In this document: positions 7,477 through 14,651 of the stretch, piece by piece | Position numbering within the stretch: the first letter of the stretch is position 1 | Layout of the letters: the number at the start of each line of letters is the position of its first letter | Assembly (NCBI GenBank): GCA_964650245.1 | Contig: CAZYQK010000014.1 | Span: forward strand, 1 to 32,248 | DNA: 32,248 bases | Reading direction: 5' to 3' | Source: WS-2 sp964650245 | GTDB lineage: Bacteria > Eisenbacteria > RBG-16-71-46 | Translations under genes and position numbers: made by a program | Notes under the pieces: generated by a model | What the model saw: the letters and a program-made list of their open reading frames with translations, nothing else | Told to the model about the DNA's origin: nothing | The model's database searches: none

Positions 7477-8457
7477 ATGAACCCGGTCCGGGTCGGAGTC
7501 TGGGGTGTCGGGACCTGGGGCGAGAAGCACGCCCGGGTCTATCGCTCGCTTGCAGAGGCGGCGCTGGTCGGAGTCTACGACCGAGATCCGGGCCGCGCCG
7601 CGGAGGTCGCCGGGCGCCACGCCACGCGCGCCTTCGCGACCCCGGAAGCCCTGCTCGAGGCCTGCGAGGCGGTCTCGGTGGCGACCGCCACGGTCGCGCA
7701 CCGCGCGGCGGTGGAGCAGGCGGTCGCGGCCGGGCGGCACGTGCTGGTCGAGAAGCCGATGGCGGTGACGCTCGACGAAGCCCTCGCGATGCGGGCGGCG
7801 GCGGCGCGTGCCGGGGTCCGGCTCCAGGTCGGGCAGGTCGAGCGCTTCAATCCCGCGCTGCTGGCGGCGCGTCCCCACGTGCGGCGCCCCATGTTCATCG
7901 AGGCCCACCGGCTCGCGCTGTTCCAGCCGCGCTCGCTCGACATCGACGTGGTGTTCGATCTCATGATCCACGACATCGACGCGATACTGGACTGCGTGGG
8001 ATCGGCGCCCGACACCATCTCGGCGGTCGGCGTCGCGGTGCTCTCCGGCAACGAGGACATCGCGAACGCGCGGCTCGAGTTCCCGGACGGATGCGTGGCC
8101 AACCTGACCGCCAGCCGTGTCTCGCAGGAGCGGCTGCGACGCATCCGTTTCTTCCAGGCCGACGCCTATCTCTCGGTGGACCTGCTCGAGAAGTCGGCCG
8201 ACCTGCTGCGTGTCGATCCGGCGCGCTTCCGGGCGGACGCGCCCCACGAGGCCATCGCCCGCGCTCGGCTCGCGGTGGGGGCGGGCGAGCCGCTCACCCT
8301 GGAGCTCGCCGCGTTTCTGCGCTCGCTGCGGGGGGACGGGGCGGGCGCGGCCTCGGCCGAGGCCGGGTGCCTGGCGCTCGAGGTCGCCGAGGCGGTGCGG
8401 GCCGAGATGAAACGCCGCACACTCTCGTGGTCGACGCGAACCAGCGCCGTGTCCTGA
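7477..8457 (+). CDS. Gfo/Idh/MocA-family NAD(P)-dependent oxidoreductase in the lipid A operon
   Basis: The 326-aa product has an N-terminal Rossmann domain with GVWGVGTWGEKHARVY (residues 6-21), the family EKP motif (E92-P94) and a catalytic-type His, H165, in DLMIHDIDAIL, followed by the mixed alpha/beta substrate domain. Enzymes of this family oxidise sugars or sugar nucleotides. Genes of this type beside lpxA include gnnA, which oxidises UDP-GlcNAc at C3 so that an aminotransferase (GnnB) can make UDP-GlcNAc3N for amide-linked lipid A. A GnnA-like role fits the place between lpxA and lpxB, but no aminotransferase is in this window, so it stays an inference. The ATG is 6 nt after lpxA; the 3' end overlaps lpxB by 31 nt. 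Confidence 0.88.
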   Translation: MNPVRVGVWGVGTWGEKHARVYRSLAEAALVGVYDRDPGRAAEVAGRHATRAFATPEALLEACEAVSVATATVAHRAAVEQAVAAGRHVLVEKPMAVTLDEALAMRAAAARAGVRLQVGQVERFNPALLAARPHVRRPMFIEAHRLALFQPRSLDIDVVFDLMIHDIDAILDCVGSAPDTISAVGVAVLSGNEDIANARLEFPDGCVANLTASRVSQERLRRIRFFQADAYLSVDLLEKSADLLRVDPARFRADAPHEAIARARLAVGAGEPLTLELAAFLRSLRGDGAGAASAEAGCLALEVAEAVRAEMKRRTLSWSTRTSAVS

Positions 8458-9563
8458 TCGTCGCGGGCGAGCCCTCGGGCGACGCCCACGCCGCCCTTCT
8501 CATCGCGGCGCTCCGCCTCCGCGGTCCGTGCCGGGTGCGGGGCGTCGCCGGTCCGGCGCTGCGGGCGGCCGGGGTCGAGCCGCTGGTGGAGATGGAATCG
8601 CTCGCGGTGCTGGGCTTCGCCGAGATCGCGGGCCGGCTCCCCGCGCTGCTGCGGGCGCGGCGGCGGCTGATCGCGGAGCTCGAGCGCTTCCGCCCGCACG
8701 CCGTGGTGCTGGTGGACTACCCGGGCTTCAACCTGCGGATCGGGCCAGAGCTCAAGCGCCGGGGTGCCACCATCTTCTACTACATCGCGCCGCAGGTGTG
8801 GGCCTGGCACCCGGAGCGCGCGGCCGGGATGGTGCGCTGGGTTGACCGGCTCGCCGTCGTTTTCCCGTTCGAGGAGGAGGTGTTCCGCGCGGTAGGGGTG
8901 CCGGTCTCGTTCGTGGGCCATCCGCTGCTCGACGCGCTCGAGCCCGAAGTGGACGAAGGGCGCTTGCGCGAGGAGCTAGGGGTAGCGCCCGACCAGCCGC
9001 TGCTCGGCCTGCTGCCCGGAAGCCGCGCCCAGGAGATCCGCTACCTGCTCGAGCCCATGCGCCGCGCCGCAGCTCTGTTGTCGCGCACCCGGCCGCGGCT
9101 CGCCGCGGTGGTGGCCGCAGCACCAGGCCTCGCTCCCGGGCTCTACGCCCGTGCCGGGTCCGCCGGCGCGGTGCGCGTGGTCGAGGGCCGGACTCGCGCG
9201 ATCGAGGCCCACGCCACCGCGTGCGCGGTGGCCTCCGGGACCGCGACGCTCGAGACCGCGCTGCTCGGGACGCCGCTGGTGGTGGTCTATCGGACCGGAC
9301 TCCTCAACTACGCGATCGCGCGCCGCCTGGTGAAGCTGCCGCACATCGGGCTGCCCAACATCGTGGCCGGGCGGGAAGTGGCGCCCGAGCTGATCCAGGG
9401 GGCACTCAGCCCCGAATCCCTGAGCGGGCGGCTGGCTCCGTTGCTCGACGATCCGGCCGCGCGCGAGCGGGCGGCGCGGGCGCTCTCCGGGATGCGCGAG
9501 CGGCTCGGCGGCCCCGGGGCCTCGGACCGGGCCGCCGCCCTGCTGTGGGGAATGCTGTCGTGA
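8427..9563 (+). CDS. lpxB: Lipid-A-disaccharide synthase LpxB
   Basis: LpxB (GT19) joins UDP-2,3-diacyl-GlcN to lipid X to form the tetraacyl disaccharide at the inner face of the membrane. I chose GTG 8427, which gives MVDANQRRVLIVAGEPSGDAH and a 378-aa protein, the normal length. Family blocks include VDYPGFNLRIG, YYIAPQVWAWHPERA, FVGHPLLD, LLPGSRAQEI and ASGTATLETALLGTP. The start lies inside the end of the oxidoreductase gene, and the TGA overlaps the GTG of the next gene. The substrate lipid X needs LpxH, LpxI or LpxG, none of which is seen in this window. Confidence 0.95.
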   Translation: MVDANQRRVLIVAGEPSGDAHAALLIAALRLRGPCRVRGVAGPALRAAGVEPLVEMESLAVLGFAEIAGRLPALLRARRRLIAELERFRPHAVVLVDYPGFNLRIGPELKRRGATIFYYIAPQVWAWHPERAAGMVRWVDRLAVVFPFEEEVFRAVGVPVSFVGHPLLDALEPEVDEGRLREELGVAPDQPLLGLLPGSRAQEIRYLLEPMRRAAALLSRTRPRLAAVVAAAPGLAPGLYARAGSAGAVRVVEGRTRAIEAHATACAVASGTATLETALLGTPLVVVYRTGLLNYAIARRLVKLPHIGLPNIVAGREVAPELIQGALSPESLSGRLAPLLDDPAARERAARALSGMRERLGGPGASDRAAALLWGMLS

Positions 9564-10225
9564 GCGGCCGGGACTACCCCTGGTGGATGGAACTGGGAGC
9601 CGCAGCGGCCGCGACGCTGGTGCGCGTGCTGGGCGCGAGCTGGCGCATCGATCGCTCGGGTCTCGGCGCCCGGGACCTGGCACTCGCGCGCGGCAATCGC
9701 TGTATCTTCGCGCTGTGGCACGCGCGACTGCTGCCGCTGGTCTTCACCCACCGCGGCCGGGGTATCGCCATGCTGGTGAGCCGACACCGCGACGGGCAGC
9801 TCATCACCCGCATCATCGAGCGGCTCGGGTTCGTGACCGCGCGCGGCTCGAGCACACGGGGAGGCGAGGAGGGCGTCATGGAGATGCTGCGGCTCGCCGA
9901 GGCCGGGCACCTGCTCGGCATCACGCCCGACGGTCCGCGGGGGCCGGCCGAGAAGCTCAAGCCCGGGCTGGTGTATCTCGCGAGCCGGACCGGATGGCCG
10001 GTGGTGCCGGTGGCGGCAGCTGCGCGTTCGGCCTGGGTGTTCCGCTCCTGGGATCGCTTCCGCGTGCCGCGACCCTTCGCGCGCGTGGTGGTCGATTACG
10101 GCGATCCGATCGCGGTGCCGGCCGGTCTCGACGGCGACGCGCTGGAGCTGTGGCGGTCCCGCGTCGAGCGAGCGTTGTGTGAGCACACCGAAGCGGTGCG
10201 GCGGCGGGCGGAGGAGCCGGCGTGA
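9560..10225 (+). CDS. DUF374 lysophospholipid-acyltransferase-like protein
   Basis: The 221-aa product belongs to the DUF374 branch of the LPLAT superfamily. It shows ALWHARLLPLV (H54), the SRHRDG block (H76 to G79, the acyltransferase HxxxD-like site), VTARGSSTRGG, ITPDGPRGPAEKLKPG and the GWPVVPVA strand. A hydrophobic N-terminus (AAAAATLVRVLG) suggests membrane contact. In this operon, between lpxB and waaA, it is a candidate for a secondary lipid A acyl transfer in place of LpxL/HtrB, but the substrate is not shown by the sequence. The GTG start overlaps the lpxB stop and its own stop overlaps waaA. Confidence 0.88.
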   Translation: MSGRDYPWWMELGAAAAATLVRVLGASWRIDRSGLGARDLALARGNRCIFALWHARLLPLVFTHRGRGIAMLVSRHRDGQLITRIIERLGFVTARGSSTRGGEEGVMEMLRLAEAGHLLGITPDGPRGPAEKLKPGLVYLASRTGWPVVPVAAAARSAWVFRSWDRFRVPRPFARVVVDYGDPIAVPAGLDGDALELWRSRVERALCEHTEAVRRRAEEPA

Positions 10226-11490
10226 GCGCGGCGTGGATGGTCTATCGGATGATCGCGCCCGCCCTGGGGGTGGTGGCGCCCGCGGCCTGGGTCTTCGCGT
10301 CGCCGGCGGAGCGTTCGCTGTGGAGCGAGCGCATGGGCGGGGCCGAGCCCGGCGAGCGCTGCGACGCCTGGGTGCACGCCGCCTCGCTCGGTGAGGCGAC
10401 GGCGGTCGGCCCGCTGGTGCGCGAGTTGCGCGCGCTGGATCCACGCTCGCGGCTGCGCCTGACCGCCACCACGCGCGCCGGACGCGCGCGGCTCCTGGAG
10501 ACCGGGCTCCCGGTTTCGCTGGCTCCCATCGATTCGCCGCAGGCGGTCGCGCGCTTCTTCGAGAGAGTCCGGCCGCGCCGGATCTTCATCGTCGAGACCG
10601 AGCTCTGGCCGCACTGGCTGCTGCGCGCGGCAGCCGACCGGGTGCCGGTCGCGATCGTCAGTGCCCGGCTCTCCGAGCGCTCGGTGCGGCGCTACCGGGC
10701 GCTGGGCTCGCCGCTCAGGTCGCTGGTGGCGGGTCTCGAGGCGGTGCTGTGCCAGAGCGACGACGACCGGCGCCGCTGGCTCGAGATCGGAGCGCGCACC
10801 GAGCGCACCGAAGTGGCGGGGAACTTGAAGAGCGACGCGCTCCCCGCGCCGGCGCCGAGCCGGACCGGCGCGCGCCGGGCGCTGGCGCTCGATCCGGAAC
10901 GGCCGCTGCTGGTGCTGGGCAGCCTGCGGCCGGGGGAAGCGCGCGTGCTGGCCGAGGCCTGGCGGCGACTGCCGGCCGCGCTGCGCGGGGCGTGGCAGGT
11001 GGCGGCGCTGCCACGCCACCCGCGGGCCTCGGCGGGGCTCGAGGAGGAGGCGGCGGCGGCGGGTGTCGCGCGGCTGCGCGGCGGCGAGGCGAAGGACGGC
11101 GGGGCTCGAGACGGCGGCTGGATCTGGGACCATCGGCTCGGAGTTCTCAACGACTACTATGCCGCGGCGGAGGTGGCGTTCGTGGGCGGGAGCCTGATGC
11201 CCTACGGCGGACACAACCCGCTCGAGCCCGCGGCCTGCGGCGCCGCCGTGATCGTGGGCTCGCACACCCACGCCCAGCGCGAGGGGCTGGAGGCGCTGGG
11301 CCGGCGCGCGGCGGTCAGCGTAGCGGAGACCGTGGAGGAGCTGGAGCGGGCGCTTGCGCGGCTGCTCGGGGACGCGGAAGCCCGCGAGCAGCAGGCGCGC
11401 GCCGCGCTCGAAGTGGTGAACGAACTGCGCGGCGCGGCGCGGCGCGCGGTGGGCCGTCTCGCCGCCTGGGACCTGTGGCCGCCCCGATGA
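10222..11490 (+). CDS. waaA: 3-deoxy-D-manno-octulosonic acid transferase WaaA (KdtA)
   Basis: WaaA adds one or more Kdo sugars from CMP-Kdo to the lipid A precursor at the inner membrane (GT30). The 422-aa product starts with a hydrophobic anchor (about residues 6-27). Next come VHAASLGEATA with the catalytic-type Glu, IFIVETELWPHWL, SARLSERSVRRYR, the central LVLGSLRPGE, PRHPRA, and the donor-binding GGSLMPYGGHNPLEPAACG block. GAGGAG at 10211-10216 precedes the GTG start, which overlaps the DUF374 stop. The stop overlaps the lpxK ATG. Nothing in the sequence shows how many Kdo residues are added. Confidence 0.95.
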   Translation: MSAAWMVYRMIAPALGVVAPAAWVFASPAERSLWSERMGGAEPGERCDAWVHAASLGEATAVGPLVRELRALDPRSRLRLTATTRAGRARLLETGLPVSLAPIDSPQAVARFFERVRPRRIFIVETELWPHWLLRAAADRVPVAIVSARLSERSVRRYRALGSPLRSLVAGLEAVLCQSDDDRRRWLEIGARTERTEVAGNLKSDALPAPAPSRTGARRALALDPERPLLVLGSLRPGEARVLAEAWRRLPAALRGAWQVAALPRHPRASAGLEEEAAAAGVARLRGGEAKDGGARDGGWIWDHRLGVLNDYYAAAEVAFVGGSLMPYGGHNPLEPAACGAAVIVGSHTHAQREGLEALGRRAAVSVAETVEELERALARLLGDAEAREQQARAALEVVNELRGAARRAVGRLAAWDLWPPR

Positions 11491-12452
11491 TCGCCCGGCT
11501 CGCGTCGGCCGGTGCCATGCTCTACGGCGCGGCCTGGGAGTGGAGGCGGCGTGCCTACGCGCGGGGCTGGCTCCGGCAGCGCGCGGTCGCGGCGCGCGTG
11601 GTGAGCATCGGCAACCTCACCGTGGGCGGTACCGGCAAGACCACGCTGACGCTCCACCTGCTGCGCGCCGCGCGCGAGCGCGGAATCCGCGCCACGGTGG
11701 TGGCGCGAAACTACCGGCCGGGGCCGCAGGGTGCTTCGGACGAGCGGCTGCTCTACGAGCGCGCATTCGGCGAATCCGAGCTGTTCGTCGGACGCCGCAA
11801 GGGGGCACTCGCGGCGCGGGCGGCGGGCCGCGGGTTCCGTCTGGTGCTGGTGGACGACGGCTTCTCGACCTGGAGCCTCAAGCGCGATCTCGACATCGTG
11901 CTGCTCGACTCGCAGGACCCGTGGGGGGGCGGCCGGCTGCTGCCGGCAGGTCGGCTGCGCGAGCCGCGGCGCGCGTTGCAGCGCGCCGGGGCCGTGGTGG
12001 TGACGCGACTCGCGAAGGGCGAGGACCCCGCGCCGCATCTCGCCCAGGCCCGGCGCTATGCTCCCGCAGCGGTGCTGGCCGCGGCGCGCCACCGGGTGCG
12101 CGGCGCGCGGCGCCTCGACGGCACGCCGTATCCCGGCGGGGGCCGGATCTGGCTTGTCACTGCGACCGGAAATCCGGGCGCGGTCGAGCGCAGCGCGCGC
12201 GAGGCGGGCTTCGAGGTGGCGGGCCGATCGCTCTACCGGGACCACCACTGGTTCCGCCGCGAAGAGCTCGAGCGCGAGCTGGAGCGGGCGGAGCGGAGCG
12301 GTGCCACGCTGCTCCTCACCGCCAAGGACACGGTGCGCTGGCCTCCGGGGCTCGACCCCTCCGGGGCGGCCTGCCTCGAGGTGGAGTGGGAGTGGGTGTG
12401 CGGCGGCGACGCCGTGGAGCACCTGGTGACAGAGGGATTGGGGCGCACGTGA
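11487..12452 (+). CDS. lpxK: Tetraacyldisaccharide 4'-kinase LpxK
   Basis: LpxK phosphorylates the 4'-position of the lipid A disaccharide with ATP at the inner membrane. The product is 321 aa. An N-terminal membrane-associated helix is followed by the LpxK-type P-loop GNLTVGGTGKT (residues 42-52), TVVARNYRP, and VDDGFSTWSLKRDLDIVLLD with D123 and D124. The usual motif here is DDGFQH, so the Gln-His pair is replaced by Ser-Thr; the aspartates stay. The C-terminal part has the DHHWF block common in the family. The ATG overlaps the waaA stop (ATGA) and the TGA overlaps the nadB GTG. Confidence 0.94.
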   Translation: MIARLASAGAMLYGAAWEWRRRAYARGWLRQRAVAARVVSIGNLTVGGTGKTTLTLHLLRAARERGIRATVVARNYRPGPQGASDERLLYERAFGESELFVGRRKGALAARAAGRGFRLVLVDDGFSTWSLKRDLDIVLLDSQDPWGGGRLLPAGRLREPRRALQRAGAVVVTRLAKGEDPAPHLAQARRYAPAAVLAAARHRVRGARRLDGTPYPGGGRIWLVTATGNPGAVERSAREAGFEVAGRSLYRDHHWFRREELERELERAERSGATLLLTAKDTVRWPPGLDPSGAACLEVEWEWVCGGDAVEHLVTEGLGRT

Positions 12453-14098
12453 GCGATACCGACGTGCTGGTGCTGGGGAGCGGGATCGCGGGCCTGATGC
12501 TGGCACTCGAGGCCGCCCGATTCGGCCGGGTGCTGGTGCTCACCAAGAAGCGGGCCGAGGAGGCCAGCACCAACTACGCCCAGGGGGGCATCGCAGCGGT
12601 GTTCGATCCCCACGATTCCTACCGGGATCACGAGCGCGACACGCTGCGCGCCGGAGCCGGCCTGTGCGATCCCGCGGTGGTGCGGCAGGTGGTGCGCGAG
12701 GCCCCGGAGCGCGTGCGCGAGCTGGACGCGCTGGGCGTGGGATTCAGCCGCTCCGCCCGCGGCTACGCGCTGGGGCGCGAGGGCGGGCACTCGCGGCGGC
12801 GTATCGTCCACGCCACGGACTTCACCGGACGCGCCATCGAGCAGGCGCTGCTCGGGCGGGTGCGAGCGCATCCGCGAGTGCGAATCCTCGAGAACCAGCT
12901 GGCGTTGGACCTGATTCTCGAATCGCGCCTGCGGGGGCGCCGCGGGGCGGGGCGGGACACCTGCTGGGGCGCCTACGTCATGGACGTCGCGAGCCGGGCG
13001 ATCCGACCGGTGACGGCGCGGGTCACGGTGGTCGCGACCGGCGGCTGCGGCAAGGTCTACCTCTACACCACCAATCCCGACGTGGCGACCGGCGACGGGC
13101 TTGCCATGGCCTATCGCGCCGGCGCACCGGTCGCGAATCTCGAATTCGTGCAGTTCCACCCCACCTGTCTCTATCATCCGCGCGCCAGGTCTTTCCTATT
13201 GAGCGAGGCGCTGCGTGGCGAAGGCGCGGTGCTGCGCACGCTGGACGGCACGCGCTTCATGCCGGGGGTTCACCGCGACGCCGAGCTGGCGCCGCGCGAC
13301 GTGGTGGCGCGGGCCATCGACCGCGAGATGAAGCGCCGCGGCGAGCCGCACGTCTATCTCGACCTCACCCGCCGCCGGGCCGCGACCATCCGCCGCCGCT
13401 TCCCGAACATCTGCGCAGCGCTTAGAGGCTACGGCCTCGACCTGACCCGCGAGCCCATCCCGGTGGTCCCCGCCGCCCACTACATGTGCGGGGGCGTGGT
13501 CGCCACGCTCGCGGGCCGCACCCCCCTCAAGGGCCTGCTCGCGCTGGGCGAGGTGGCGTGTACCGGGCTTCACGGCGCGAACCGGCTCGCCAGCAACTCG
13601 CTGCTCGAAGCGCTGGTGAGCGCGCACCACGCCGCGCGAGAGGTGAGGCTACGGCTGGACGCCGTCCCCCGCGCCCCGCGCGCCGAGGGCTGGCACGCGC
13701 TCGGGACGCGGCCCCCGCTCGAGACCGTAGTGTTCGATCACAACTGGGACGCGGTGCGCCGCGTGATGTGGGACCTGGTGGGGATCGTGCGCACCGATCA
13801 GCGCCTGGCCGCCGCGTCGCGGCGGCTGTCGCTGCTGCGCGAGGAGATCGAGGCCGACTACGCGCGGCTCAGGCTCTCGCCCGATCTGATCGAGCTCAGA
13901 AACATCGCGCTGGTGGGGAGCCTGATCGTGGAGTCCGCACGACGGCGACGCGAGAGCCGGGGGCTCCACTTCAATCTCGACCGCCCGCGCTCGTCGGGGG
14001 CGCGGGGCCGGCGCCCGACCGTGCTGCGGCGCGGGCCGGACGGCACGCGTGCCCGCCGCCACCGGCGGCTTGCTGCGTCCGGAGCGCGGGCCCTATAG
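12449..14098 (+). CDS. nadB: L-aspartate oxidase NadB
   Basis: NadB is a cytoplasmic FAD enzyme that oxidises L-aspartate to iminoaspartate, the first step of NAD synthesis. The 549-aa product has the dinucleotide-binding start VLVLGSGIAGLMLALEA, TNYAQGGIAAVF, the substrate-site HSRRRIVHATDFTGR, VATGGCGKVYLYTTNP, EFVQFHPTCL, LLSEALRGEGAVL, the AAHYMCGGV block and GLHGANRLASNSLLEALV, then the helical succinate-dehydrogenase-like C-terminal domain (HNWDAVRRVMWD). It is full length. The GTG start overlaps the lpxK stop, so it is probably co-translated with lipid A genes although the pathway is unrelated. nadA and nadC are not nearby. Confidence 0.95.
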   Translation: MSDTDVLVLGSGIAGLMLALEAARFGRVLVLTKKRAEEASTNYAQGGIAAVFDPHDSYRDHERDTLRAGAGLCDPAVVRQVVREAPERVRELDALGVGFSRSARGYALGREGGHSRRRIVHATDFTGRAIEQALLGRVRAHPRVRILENQLALDLILESRLRGRRGAGRDTCWGAYVMDVASRAIRPVTARVTVVATGGCGKVYLYTTNPDVATGDGLAMAYRAGAPVANLEFVQFHPTCLYHPRARSFLLSEALRGEGAVLRTLDGTRFMPGVHRDAELAPRDVVARAIDREMKRRGEPHVYLDLTRRRAATIRRRFPNICAALRGYGLDLTREPIPVVPAAHYMCGGVVATLAGRTPLKGLLALGEVACTGLHGANRLASNSLLEALVSAHHAAREVRLRLDAVPRAPRAEGWHALGTRPPLETVVFDHNWDAVRRVMWDLVGIVRTDQRLAAASRRLSLLREEIEADYARLRLSPDLIELRNIALVGSLIVESARRRRESRGLHFNLDRPRSSGARGRRPTVLRRGPDGTRARRHRRLAASGARAL

Positions 14099-14099
14099 T
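14070..14099 (+). promoter_or_regulatory. Candidate promoter before the Minf_1886/msbA genes
   Basis: TTGCTG (14070-14075), an 18-bp spacer and TATAGT (14094-14099) form a sigma70-like site overlapping the nadB stop. The start codon of the next gene is at 14128. The sequence around the -10 (CCTATAGTCCGG) resembles that before proS (CCTATACTGCGC). Confidence 0.5.
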
Positions 14100-14127
14100 C
14101 CGGCCCCGACCCCTCCAGGGAGAGCCG

Positions 14128-14586
14128 ATGAACGCGGGCGAGACGACCTTCTGGGATGTGGTGGACGCGATCCGAACCGCCGATCCGCGCTACCGGCGCG
14201 AGGCCTACGGCTTCGTCATGGCGGCGCTCGGGAACACGGTCCAGGCGCTGCCCGAGGACCGGCGGCGCGATCCCGGGCGGCGCCACCTGACCGGGCAGGA
14301 GCTGCTCGAGGGTGTCGTCCGCCTCGCGCGGCGCGAGTTCGGCCAGCTCGCGGACACCGTCTTCGCGGAGTGGGGAGTGCGAACCGGGGAGGACGTGGGG
14401 CGGATCGTGTTCCAGCTGGTCGAGAGCGGGCAGCTCAGCGCGCGTCGCGAGGACTCGATGGACGACTTCCGCCACGCCGGGGAGCTGGCCGTAGCACTCC
14501 GCGAAAAGCTCGGATTCGGCCCGGAGCGCGGCGCCGATCCGGGGGCGAGCTCCGCCGGTCGCCGCGGGCCGGGCACCGTGGCCTGA
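14128..14586 (+). CDS. Minf_1886-family uncharacterised protein
   Basis: The 152-aa product resembles the Minf_1886 family, known mainly from Planctomycetes, Verrucomicrobia and related phyla and of unknown function. Supporting blocks are FWDVVDAIRTADPRYRREAY, FVMAALGNTVQ, HLTGQELLEGVVRLARREFG and the family-like AEWGVRTGEDVGRIVFQLVE followed by EDSMDDF. It is soluble, with no signal peptide or membrane segment. The C-terminal 25 residues are low complexity. AGGGAGAG at 14117-14124 is the ribosome site for the ATG. It lies 29 nt after nadB and 65 nt before the msbA-type gene, probably under its own promoter. The context suggests an envelope link only by association. Confidence 0.75.
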   Translation: MNAGETTFWDVVDAIRTADPRYRREAYGFVMAALGNTVQALPEDRRRDPGRRHLTGQELLEGVVRLARREFGQLADTVFAEWGVRTGEDVGRIVFQLVESGQLSARREDSMDDFRHAGELAVALREKLGFGPERGADPGASSAGRRGPGTVA

Positions 14587-14651
14587 GGCATGGACGCCGC
14601 CGAGACCGTTCGGCGATCGGCCGTCGGAAGCACCCACGGCGGGCCGTCGCC

